A stretch of DNA of 16,228 nt from Armatimonadota bacterium (lineage in GTDB: Bacteria; Armatimonadota; JAAZEB01). Under the pieces are notes generated by a model. The model ran no database searches and was not told the DNA's origin. It was given only the letters and a program-made list of their open reading frames with translations. This document shows positions 9,359 through 16,228 of the stretch, in pieces. The DNA lies in the NCBI GenBank assembly GCA_012841485.1, contig DUUU01000612.1, positions 1-16,228 on the forward strand. Reading direction: 5' to 3'. Position 1 is the stretch's first letter, and every line of letters starts with the position of its first letter. The translations under genes and the position numbers were made by a program.

Positions 9359-12300
9359 CTAATACCGGCGTAGCTTGCGTTGTGCCTGGCGCTCCGCCTC
9401 GGCATCCGAGTACTCCTCATCCATGTCGCGCAGGTCGAATGGCTTCCCCTTATCGCTCTCCACCGACACCTGCAACCCAAGGCTCTGGAGCTCCTTCACC
9501 AGGATCTTGAACGACTCGGGAATCCCCGGCTCCAGGATCGGCTCGCCCTTCACAATCGCCTCGTACGTCTTCACGCGGCCCATGACGTCGTCTGACTTGA
9601 TTGTCAGGATCTCCTGAAGGGTGTAGGCCGAGCCATACGCCTCCAGCGCCCATACCTCCATCTCGCCGAAGCGCTGGCCACCAAACTGGGCCTTGCCACC
9701 CAACGGCTGCTGCGTGATCAAGGAGTAGGGTCCCGTGGAGCGGGCATGGATCTTATCCTCCACCAGGTGGAGCAGTTTCAGCAGGTAGGAGTAGCCCACC
9801 GTCACCGGCTGATCGAAGGGCTGGCCGGTCTTCCCATCATAGAGCACGAACTTGGCGCTGTCGACATCCATCCCCACACGCTGTTCAACCACGCGGGCAA
9901 TCTGCTCGACCAGCAGGTGGGCGCGGGCTTTCGCGCTCTTCGCCGCTTCCCACACCTCCCCCGGAACGCCCAACTCCTCTGAGAGCCGGCTCTGTTGCTC
10001 CTCGGACAACTTGGCGAGGCTCTGCTCGACCTGGGTGAGGCCCGACTCGTAGAGCTCTTGCTCGCGCTGCGCGTAGGCCGCCTCGCGCTCCTCCATCGAT
10101 GGCAACTGCTCGATATCCGCCGACGAGATGGTGGGCTCCGGAAACGCCACCCCCTCGAAGCCCTCGATGTCGGCGGCGCTCAGGTCCATGGTCACGTACT
10201 GGTACAGGACACGGTTGCGCAGGTGATACGCCAGCCGCTGCACGTTGAGCAGGATCTGATCCTCATGCTTGCCCTGGAAGATCGGCGTCACGAAGCCCTC
10301 ATCCAGGCCCAGGAGACGTCCGACCATTCCCAGGTGCGTCTCCAGGATCTGGCCGATGTTCATGCGCGAGGGCACGCCCAGCGGGTTGAGCACGATGTCG
10401 ATCGGGGTTCCGTCGGCCAGGTAGGGCATATCCTCCACGGGAAGGATCTTCGAGATGACGCCCTTGTTCCCGTGGCGGCCGGCCATCTTGTCGCCCTCCA
10501 TGATCGGGCGCTTCTGGGCCACGTAAACCTGCACCAGCTGGTTCACGCCCGCCGATAGCTCGTCACCGGCCTCGCGCACCATCTCGTTCCCGCATTGCCG
10601 GCACACCGCTTCGCGGTCTTCCAGCTTCTTCGAGAGAAGCAGCTCGGAGCGGCACTGCTGGCAGCGGTACTTGAAGCGCGCATAGACTTTCACATCGACG
10701 ACGCGCCCCTTTTCGCCGTGCGGCAGGCGCAGCGAGGCATCCTTCGTCTCCTCGGCCTTCTTGCCGAAGATGGCGATCACCAGGCGCTCCTCGGCGGTGA
10801 GCTCTCCCTGCCCCTTCGGCGCCACCTTCCCCACGAGGATATCCTCCGCGGTGACCTCGGCGCCCACGCGGATGATTCCGAACTCATCGAGGTTGCGCAG
10901 CGCATCCTCACCCACGTTGGGAATATCGCGCGTGATCTCCTCGCTGCCCAGCTTGGTATCGCGTGCTTCCAGCTCGTACTTCTCGATGTGGATCGACGTG
11001 TATACGTCGTCCATCACCAGGCGCTCCGAGATCAGGATCGCGTCCTCGTAGTTGTAGCCTTCCCAGGGCATGAACGCGACCAACACGTTCTTGCCCAAGG
11101 CGAGGTGGCCGTGATCGGTGGACGGGCCATCGGCGATGACCTGGCCCTTGCGCACGCGGTCGCCCGCTTTGACGATGGGGCGCTGGGTGATGCATGTTGC
11201 CTGGTTGCTGCGCAGCATGTGCAGCGTGCGGTATTCGTCCAGCTCGCCGTCGCGGCGGCGGATGGAGATCTCGCGCGCGGTCACGCGCTCCACGATGCCG
11301 TCGTTGCGTGCCCGCACCACCACGCCGGAGTCGACGGCCGCCCGATACTCGACGCCGGTGCGCACGATGGGCCGCTCCGAGTGGAGCAACGGCACCGCTT
11401 GGCGCTGCATGTTCGAGCCCATCAGGGCGCGGTTGGCATCGTCGTTCTCCAGAAACGGGATGAGCGCCGCGGCCACGCTCACGATCTGCCGCGGCGAGAC
11501 GTCCATGTAGTCGCACTGGGTTGGCGGCACCGCCGGAAAGTCGTGCCGGTAGCGCACGATGACGGTATCGCCCAGGAGCGAGCCATCCGGGCCGACCGGC
11601 GTGTTGGAGGGCGCGATGTGGTAGGGCGCCTCCTCATCGGCGGTCAGGTAGTCGATCTGGTCCGTCACCTTTCCGTCTACGATCTTGCGATAGGGAGACT
11701 CCAGGAAGCCGAACTCATTGATGCGCGCGTGCATCGCCATCGAGCCGATCAGGCCAATGTTCGGGCCTTCTGGGGTCTCGATGGGGCAGATGCGCCCGTA
11801 GTGGCTGTGGTGGACATCGCGCACCTCCAGCTTGGCGCTCTGCCGCGAAAGACCGCCCGGGCCGAGGGCGCTCAACCGGCGCTTGTGCGTGAGCTCTGCC
11901 AGCGGGTTCGTCTGGTCCATGAACTGGGAAAGCTGGCTGCTCCCGAAGAAGCTCTTGATGGCGGCAGAGACCGGCTTCACCGAGACGACCGCCTGGGGCG
12001 AGACGGTGTCCGGCTCCAGGGAGGTCATGCGTTCCTTGGCCACCTTCTCCATGCGGAGGAGGCCCAGGCGGAACTGGCTCTGCAGAAGCTCGCCGACGGA
12101 GCGGACGCGCTTGTTCTCCAGGTGGTCGATATCATCGACGGAGCCTTCATTGTGGCTCAACTTGATGATATAGCGGACGATGGCGACCAGGTCGTCCTTG
12201 GTCAGGCCTCGAACGGTGAGCGGCAGGTCGATGCCCAGCTTCTTGTTCATCTTATGGCGGCCGACCCGGGCAAGGTCATAGCGCTTGATGTCAAAGAAGA

Positions 12301-13309
12301 TGCTGCTGAGGAGCGAGCGCGCGCTCTCGCGGGTCGCCGGATCGCCGGGGCGTACCTTCCGATAGATGTCAAGCAGCGCCTCATCCTCGGCGCGCTGCGG
12401 GTTTTCCTTCTCCGTGACGGCGTCTTGCTCGATGGTCGCCTCAATGTAGCGCGGGATCTCAATGATCTCGATGTTCTCGATGCCAGCCGCCTCGATCTTC
12501 TCCACCAAGGAGCGCTCCAACTTGTCGAACGCCTTGGCGAGGACCTTTCCGGAGTTGGGGTCGGTCACGTCCTGGTAGACGCGGAGCACGGGGCCGGCGT
12601 CGAAGGAGACCAGGCTCTCGACGGTGGGGTTTTCGACCACCCGAACGGTGCCAAAGAGCCGATAGAGCTGGTAGGTGGTCGCTGTTTGCGGGCGCTCGGT
12701 CGCACCGACTTCATGGTCGAAGGCGTTCAGCGCGCGCAGCAGTGTGGTGATCGGGAACTTGCGCGTCTGCCCGATGCGCACGAAGATCACATCGTTGGCA
12801 TCGGTGTCCACCTCGATCCACGCCCCCTCCGCGGGGATCACCTGGGCCGAGAAGAGCACGCGCCCGGAATAGTCAATGTTGTCGCGGAAATAAACGCCGG
12901 GCGAGCGGGCCAACTGGCTGACGACGACGCGCTCGGCGCCGTTGATAACAAAGGTGCCCTTCTCCGTCATCACCGGTAGATCGCCCAGGTAGACCTCATC
13001 CTCCATGATCTCGCCGGTACGCTTGTTCAGGAGGCGGATGCGCGCGCTGATGGGGCGCTCGTAGGTAATGTCGCGGTCGCGGCACTCCTCAATGGTGTAC
13101 TTCGCGTCCTTCAGGAGGTAATCATCCAGGTAAAGGGCGTAAGTGCCCGTCGGATCCTCGATGGGGGAGAAGTTGTGAAATAACTCGCGCAAGCCTTCAT
13201 CAAGAAACCAGCGATACGATTCGGTCTGAATCTCGATGAGGTTGGGGATATCGACGACCGTGGCAACGTCTGTGGAAGGAGCCCTGCCCACATCATCAAC
13301 TATGCTCAT
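9359..13309 (-). CDS. rpoB: DNA-directed RNA polymerase subunit beta
   Basis: The 1316-residue second-largest RNA polymerase subunit. Conserved blocks include [15 protein letters not shown] (456-470), with rifamycin-contact equivalents D465, H475 and S480 all in the sensitive form, [17 protein letters not shown] (508-524), [14 protein letters not shown] (751-764), [19 protein letters not shown] (939-957), and [20 protein letters not shown] (1189-1208). Two insertions stand out against compact homologues. One is a four-cysteine ribbon, C883-x2-C886-x16-C903-x2-C906, placed before [14 protein letters not shown]. The other is a mostly helical, Glu/Gln-rich insert of roughly 100 residues at about 1035-1150. 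The start ATG at 13307-13309 has GGAGG six bases upstream. rpoB is the first gene of the operon, with its own promoter; rplJ/rplL, its usual upstream neighbours, are absent. Confidence 0.98.
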   Translation of the reverse strand: MSIVDDVGRAPSTDVATVVDIPNLIEIQTESYRWFLDEGLRELFHNFSPIEDPTGTYALYLDDYLLKDAKYTIEECRDRDITYERPISARIRLLNKRTGEIMEDEVYLGDLPVMTEKGTFVINGAERVVVSQLARSPGVYFRDNIDYSGRVLFSAQVIPAEGAWIEVDTDANDVIFVRIGQTRKFPITTLLRALNAFDHEVGATERPQTATTYQLYRLFGTVRVVENPTVESLVSFDAGPVLRVYQDVTDPNSGKVLAKAFDKLERSLVEKIEAAGIENIEIIEIPRYIEATIEQDAVTEKENPQRAEDEALLDIYRKVRPGDPATRESARSLLSSIFFDIKRYDLARVGRHKMNKKLGIDLPLTVRGLTKDDLVAIVRYIIKLSHNEGSVDDIDHLENKRVRSVGELLQSQFRLGLLRMEKVAKERMTSLEPDTVSPQAVVSVKPVSAAIKSFFGSSQLSQFMDQTNPLAELTHKRRLSALGPGGLSRQSAKLEVRDVHHSHYGRICPIETPEGPNIGLIGSMAMHARINEFGFLESPYRKIVDGKVTDQIDYLTADEEAPYHIAPSNTPVGPDGSLLGDTVIVRYRHDFPAVPPTQCDYMDVSPRQIVSVAAALIPFLENDDANRALMGSNMQRQAVPLLHSERPIVRTGVEYRAAVDSGVVVRARNDGIVERVTAREISIRRRDGELDEYRTLHMLRSNQATCITQRPIVKAGDRVRKGQVIADGPSTDHGHLALGKNVLVAFMPWEGYNYEDAILISERLVMDDVYTSIHIEKYELEARDTKLGSEEITRDIPNVGEDALRNLDEFGIIRVGAEVTAEDILVGKVAPKGQGELTAEERLVIAIFGKKAEETKDASLRLPHGEKGRVVDVKVYARFKYRCQQCRSELLLSKKLEDREAVCRQCGNEMVREAGDELSAGVNQLVQVYVAQKRPIMEGDKMAGRHGNKGVISKILPVEDMPYLADGTPIDIVLNPLGVPSRMNIGQILETHLGMVGRLLGLDEGFVTPIFQGKHEDQILLNVQRLAYHLRNRVLYQYVTMDLSAADIEGFEGVAFPEPTISSADIEQLPSMEEREAAYAQREQELYESGLTQVEQSLAKLSEEQQSRLSEELGVPGEVWEAAKSAKARAHLLVEQIARVVEQRVGMDVDSAKFVLYDGKTGQPFDQPVTVGYSYLLKLLHLVEDKIHARSTGPYSLITQQPLGGKAQFGGQRFGEMEVWALEAYGSAYTLQEILTIKSDDVMGRVKTYEAIVKGEPILEPGIPESFKILVKELQSLGLQVSVESDKGKPFDLRDMDEEYSDAEAERQAQRKLRRY

Positions 13310-13351
13310 GCATGCCCTCCGTCTCCAGTTAGCTACACCACACGAACTAAC

Positions 13352-13380
13352 ATCATATCACAGGCAGGGAAATCTGTCAA
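13352..13380 (-). promoter_or_regulatory. strong sigma-70-type promoter of the rpoBC operon
   Basis: On the minus strand a perfect -35 TTGACA (plus-strand 13375-13380) is followed after 17 bases by TATGAT (13352-13357). Predicted transcription starts near 13345, giving a short leader of about 36 bases before the rpoB ATG. This is one of the closest matches to the vegetative consensus in the window. Confidence 0.85.
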
Positions 13381-13608
13381 TGCGTCGAAACGGAGAATCT
13401 TAGAGTGATTTTCCCCTTTCTAGCAGGATCCTAAACCTGCCCCTCCATGCGCGTGCTGTACGATACCTTATTTGGGACACCGGCGCGGAGGCGTTGGTTC
13501 CGTGCCACGCCGAGGCTCATCGCGTGCCAGCGCGCAGGAGCAGACCCGTGCCCGAAACCCCTCCACCCTCCATCCCTGCGCGTTCCCTTCATCCGCGCTA
13601 CCTGGGCT
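13381..13608. other. spacer between the divergent rpoB and rpsO promoters
   Basis: About 228 bases lie between the two -35 boxes. No ORF shows the local codon bias and no RNA gene is evident. A small inverted repeat, GCAGG at 13423-13427 with CCTGC at 13436-13440, sits in a relatively AT-rich patch (13381-13440) upstream of the rpoB promoter. That patch could act as an UP-like element or a regulator site. Confidence 0.4.
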
Positions 13609-13638
13609 TTGACACACCGCCCTGCTTTGTGCTACAAT
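13609..13638 (+). promoter_or_regulatory. strong sigma-70-type promoter of rpsO
   Basis: TTGACA (13609-13614) and TACAAT (13633-13638) are separated by 18 bases. Predicted transcription starts near 13645, leaving a leader of about 105 bases before rpsO. Confidence 0.85.
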
Positions 13639-13644
13639 GTGCGG

Positions 13645-13749
13645 CGACGGGAGTCGGAATAACAAGAGAGAAGGAGTGCGGAACGGGCCGCGCGCCGGCA
13701 GCGGATCTTCGCTGCAGCAGCCCTTCCCAAGCAGGAGGACTTTACAGAC
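13645..13749 (+). promoter_or_regulatory. rpsO 5' leader with hairpin, possible S15 autoregulatory site
   Basis: The predicted leader is GC-rich and contains a clean hairpin, GCAGCG (13698-13703) with CGCTGC (13710-13715), ending 17 bases before the AGGAGGA at 13733-13739. S15 is known to repress its own mRNA through structured leaders in several bacterial groups, and those leaders differ by lineage. Assigning that role here rests on position and structure only; no known S15-leader class was matched. Confidence 0.35.
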
Positions 13750-14019
13750 ATGCCTTTGCAGCCTAATCAGAAGCAGGGTATCATTGCGCAACACAAGAAG
13801 CACGAGCAGGACACGGGCTCGCCGGAGGTGCAGGTCGCGCTGCTCACGGCCCGCATCAACCAGCTCACGGATCACCTGCGCACGCACAAGAAGGACCACC
13901 ATTCGCGCCGTGGTTTGTTGATGATGGTGGGCCATCGGCGGCGCCTGCTCAACTACCTGAGCAACAAAGATATCGAGCGCTATCGGGCGTTGGTGGCCGC
14001 TCTCGGTCTGAGGCGCTAA
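13750..14019 (+). CDS. rpsO: 30S ribosomal protein S15
   Basis: An 89-residue primary 16S rRNA-binding protein of the 30S platform, exactly the usual length. The S15 signature is clear: [19 protein letters not shown] (21-39), [15 protein letters not shown] (46-60) with the rRNA-contacting His-Ser-Arg-Arg block, RRRLLNYL (63-70) and the terminal LGLRR. AGGAGGA at 13733-13739 lies 10 bases before the ATG. It is the first gene of the rpsO-pnp pair, an order conserved in many bacteria, and is driven by its own promoter at 13609-13638. It is head-to-head with rpoB. Confidence 0.97.
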   Translation: MPLQPNQKQGIIAQHKKHEQDTGSPEVQVALLTARINQLTDHLRTHKKDHHSRRGLLMMVGHRRRLLNYLSNKDIERYRALVAALGLRR

Positions 14020-14094
14020 GAGACGGGTTGCGGCGCGCGCCCGCTCATTGTTCGCCACAGGTCGCGTTTTGCGGAGCCAATCTTGCAGCAGGGA

Positions 14095-14122
14095 CGGGAG
14101 AGACCCACAGTGGCCTCTCCCG
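14095..14122 (+). promoter_or_regulatory. hairpin in the rpsO-pnp intergenic region
   Basis: CGGGAGAG (14095-14102) is perfectly complementary to CTCTCCCG (14115-14122). The loop can add CCA/TGG pairing (14105-14107 with 14111-14113). It lies 75 bases after rpsO and 70 before pnp in a 173-base gap. The following CGCCTTTCCCC has only three Ts, so full termination is doubtful. In E. coli the equivalent region carries a terminator and an RNase III-cleaved stem through which PNPase controls its own mRNA. A similar role here is by analogy. Confidence 0.5.
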
Positions 14123-14192
14123 GACGCCTTTCCCCGGGTTGAGCTTCGAGCAGACGTGGCAACTGCGCACTCAGAGGAGAACTGAATAACCG

Positions 14193-16228
14193 ATGCCTAC
14201 CGTAGTGGAAGCAACACTCGGTGAGGCGACCGTAAGTTTCGAAACCGGTCGCGTAGCCAAGCAGGCAGGCGGAGCGGTGCTGGTCCGCTCCGGTGATACG
14301 GTGGTCCTGGTGACGGCCACCGCAAGCCAGGAGCCCCGTGAGGGCATTGATTTCTTCCCCCTGACATGCGATTTTGAAGAACGCATGTACGCCGTTGGCC
14401 GGATCCCCGGCGGACGCATCAAGCGTGAGGGCCGGCCGAGCGAGTTTGCCATCCTCACATCCCGCCTGATCGACCGCCCGATTCGCCCCCTCTTCCCCAC
14501 CGGCCTGCGGAACGAAGTCCAGATCGTAGCGATGCCGCTCTCCGTGGATCAGGACCATCCGCCCGATGTGCTCGCCGTCACGGGCGCTTCCGCTGCCCTT
14601 GCCGTGAGCGACATCCCCTTCCCCAACCTGATCGCCGCCGTGCGCGTAGGCCGGGTGGATGGCCAATTCCTCATCAACCCCACGTGGGCACAGGCGGAGG
14701 AAGGTGACCTCGACCTGGTGGTCGCGGGAACTAAGACGAGCATCGTCATGATGGAGGCGGGCGCGAAAGAGGTGACCGAGGAGGATCTGCTCGCGGCGTT
14801 GGAGTTCGCCCAGGAGCATATCCGTGCCCTCGTCACCGCTCAGGAAGAGCTGGCCGCCAAGGCGGGCAAGCCCAAGCGCGATTTCCCATCCTTCATCATC
14901 GATCCCGAGCTGATCGACGCCGTGCGCCAGCGCGAGGCGACGCGCATCCGCGAGGCGATCCAGGAGCCAGACAAGGCCGCCCGCGAAGCCGGCCTCCAGC
15001 TCCTGCGCGGCGAGATCGTCGCGGATCTGGCACCCGACTTTCCCGAGCGCGAGGCAGAGCTGAGCGAGGCGGTAGATAAGGTGATCAAGGAGCAGCTTCG
15101 CGCCTTGATCCTGGACGAGGGGAAGCGCCCGGATGGCCGCGGCGTCGAAGACGTTCGTCCGATTACCGCCGAGGTCTCCCTCTTGCCGCGCACCCACGGC
15201 TCTGCCGTTTTCACCCGAGGGCAGACGCAAGTACTGGCCACGACCACCTTGGGATCGCCTGGCGAGGGCCAGAAGCTGGAAGGCCTGGAGTTGGCGCTGG
15301 AGCAGAAGCACTTCATGCTCTACTACAACTTCCCGCCCTACAGCGTGGGCGAGACGCGCATGCTGCGCGGCCCCGGTCGACGCGAGATCGGCCACGGCGC
15401 CCTGGCAGAGCGCGCGCTCTTGCCGATGCTTCCGCCAGATGGCGAATTCCCCTACACCATGCGCGTGGTCTGCGAAGTGCTGGAGAGCAACGGCTCTTCA
15501 TCCATGGGCTCGGTGTGCGCCGGCTGCCTCGCACTGATGGACGCCGGCGTGCCGATCCAGAAGCCGGTCGCAGGCGTCGCCATGGGCCTGGTCACCCGCG
15601 GCGACCAGTACGTGGTCCTCACCGACATCCAGGGGATGGAGGATTTCACCGGCGACATGGATTTCAAGGTCGCCGGTACCCGCGACGGCATCACGGCGAT
15701 CCAGCTCGACATCAAGATCGAGGGCCTCTCGATGGAGATGATGGCGAACGCCCTGGCGCAGGCCAAGCGCGGCCGAATGCACATCATGGAGAAGATGCTC
15801 GACGTGCTCCCCACGCCGCGCAAGGAACTCTCCGAGTACGCGCCGCGCATCTTCATCCTGGAGATCCATCCGGACAAGATCGGCGAGGTCATCGGCCCAG
15901 GCGGCAAGATCATCAAGAAGATCACCGCTGAGACCGGCGCCACCATCGATATCGAGCAGGACGGCCGAGTCTTCATCACCTCGGTGGAGGCCGCCGGCGG
16001 CGAGATGGCGCGCAAGATGATCGACGATATCACCCGCGACGTCCGCGTCGGCGAGACTTATCTCGGCAAGGTGGTAGGCATTCAGTCGTTCGGCGCCTTC
16101 ATCGAAATCCTGCCCGGCCGCGAGGGGATGGTTCACATCTCCGAGCTGGCGCATCGCCGTGTTGCCCGCGTGGAGGACGTGGTCAAGATGGGCGACGAGG
16201 TGATGGTCAAGGTCATCGATGTCGACCC
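14193..16228 (+). CDS. pnp: polyribonucleotide nucleotidyltransferase (PNPase), 3' end beyond window
   Basis: An open frame from ATG 14193 to the window edge (678 codons and two bases) with no stop or shift. PNPase degrades RNA 3'-to-5' using phosphate. The domains are in order. The first RNase PH domain has FFPLTCDFEERMYAVGRIPG (54-73). An all-helical linker follows. The second, catalytic PH domain has RPDGR (312-316), FTRGQTQ (340-346), the phosphate-binding SSSM (435-438) and GMEDFTGDMDFKVAGT (481-496), with D488 as a metal ligand. The KH domain has IGPGGKIIKKI (567-577). The S1 domain starts near 620 and is cut off. Full-length homologues run about 700-750 residues, so little is missing. 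An in-frame TAA at 14187-14189 makes 14193 the first possible start. AGGAG at 14175-14179 is 13 bases away, a rather long spacing. It is probably co-transcribed with rpsO. Confidence 0.97.
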   Translation, partial: MPTVVEATLGEATVSFETGRVAKQAGGAVLVRSGDTVVLVTATASQEPREGIDFFPLTCDFEERMYAVGRIPGGRIKREGRPSEFAILTSRLIDRPIRPLFPTGLRNEVQIVAMPLSVDQDHPPDVLAVTGASAALAVSDIPFPNLIAAVRVGRVDGQFLINPTWAQAEEGDLDLVVAGTKTSIVMMEAGAKEVTEEDLLAALEFAQEHIRALVTAQEELAAKAGKPKRDFPSFIIDPELIDAVRQREATRIREAIQEPDKAAREAGLQLLRGEIVADLAPDFPEREAELSEAVDKVIKEQLRALILDEGKRPDGRGVEDVRPITAEVSLLPRTHGSAVFTRGQTQVLATTTLGSPGEGQKLEGLELALEQKHFMLYYNFPPYSVGETRMLRGPGRREIGHGALAERALLPMLPPDGEFPYTMRVVCEVLESNGSSSMGSVCAGCLALMDAGVPIQKPVAGVAMGLVTRGDQYVVLTDIQGMEDFTGDMDFKVAGTRDGITAIQLDIKIEGLSMEMMANALAQAKRGRMHIMEKMLDVLPTPRKELSEYAPRIFILEIHPDKIGEVIGPGGKIIKKITAETGATIDIEQDGRVFITSVEAAGGEMARKMIDDITRDVRVGETYLGKVVGIQSFGAFIEILPGREGMVHISELAHRRVARVEDVVKMGDEVMVKVIDVD

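Noticed and set aside
11855..11941. Possible rifamycin-resistance substitutions in beta
   Set aside because: Equivalents of E. coli Q513, D516, H526, R529 and S531 are all present in the usual sensitive form.
10595..12979. Plus-strand open frame of 794 codons antisense to rpoB
   Set aside because: Same GC-driven antisense shadow; low-complexity composition and no own ribosome binding site context.
14016..15395. Minus-strand open frame of 459 codons overlapping pnp
   Set aside because: It is antisense to a clear PNPase reading frame, whose own frame has no stop because it runs off the window end.
15633..15650. PNPase metal-site segment reads GMED where E. coli has GDED, apparently losing one Asp ligand
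   Set aside because: The same GMED form is the normal one in B. subtilis-type PNPase, so this is a lineage variant rather than a lost active site.

Overview
This is a high-GC bacterial chromosome segment carrying core information-processing genes next to a few metabolic and uncharacterised ones. The beta, beta-prime, S15 and PNPase sequences look like those of the Terrabacteria side of the tree: beta-prime has an actinobacterial-like N-terminal coiled-coil insert, and PNPase has the Gram-positive-type GMED metal-site variant. Armatimonadota or Chloroflexota would fit, but that is an inference from sequence style and I could not test it. The clear promoters are close to the vegetative sigma-70/sigma-A consensus, and no tRNA, rRNA, CRISPR array, insertion sequence or phage gene was recognised.

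Layout, left to right. Bases 1-203 hold the last 66 codons of an unrecognised protein, followed by 428 bases without a convincing gene. A Gfo/Idh/MocA-type oxidoreductase (632-1795) comes next. After a short gap containing a perfect 12-bp hairpin there is a cysteine-rich protein (1859-2824) made of two copies of a DUF1284-like domain. Convergent to these, on the minus strand, is a divergent ribose-phosphate pyrophosphokinase (2997-3959). It stands back-to-back with a MacroD-type ADP-ribose-binding macro-domain gene (4163-4711) that has a near-consensus promoter.

The centre is the RNA polymerase operon on the minus strand: rpoB (9359-13309), then rpoC (4776-9236). rpoB has its own TTGACA-17-TATGAT promoter and is not preceded by rplJ-rplL. 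It lies head-to-head with the plus-strand pair rpsO (13750-14019) and pnp (14193 to the window end, incomplete), which has its own TTGACA-18-TACAAT promoter. The transcription machinery and the S15/RNA-decay genes therefore fire outward from one 440-base divergent control region.

The most unusual signals are these. (1) The 122-base rpoB-rpoC gap contains two long stems whose arms interleave in a pseudoknot or switch arrangement, overlapping a four-run G-quadruplex motif, just before the rpoC ribosome binding site. (2) There is a four-cysteine zinc-ribbon-like insert in beta. (3) There is a roughly 60-residue insert in the beta-prime trigger-loop region. (4) The protein encoded at 1859-2824 carries the duplicated Cys-rich domain. 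(5) The Prs carries Leu-Ala in place of the usual Arg-Gln of its ATP-binding loop.
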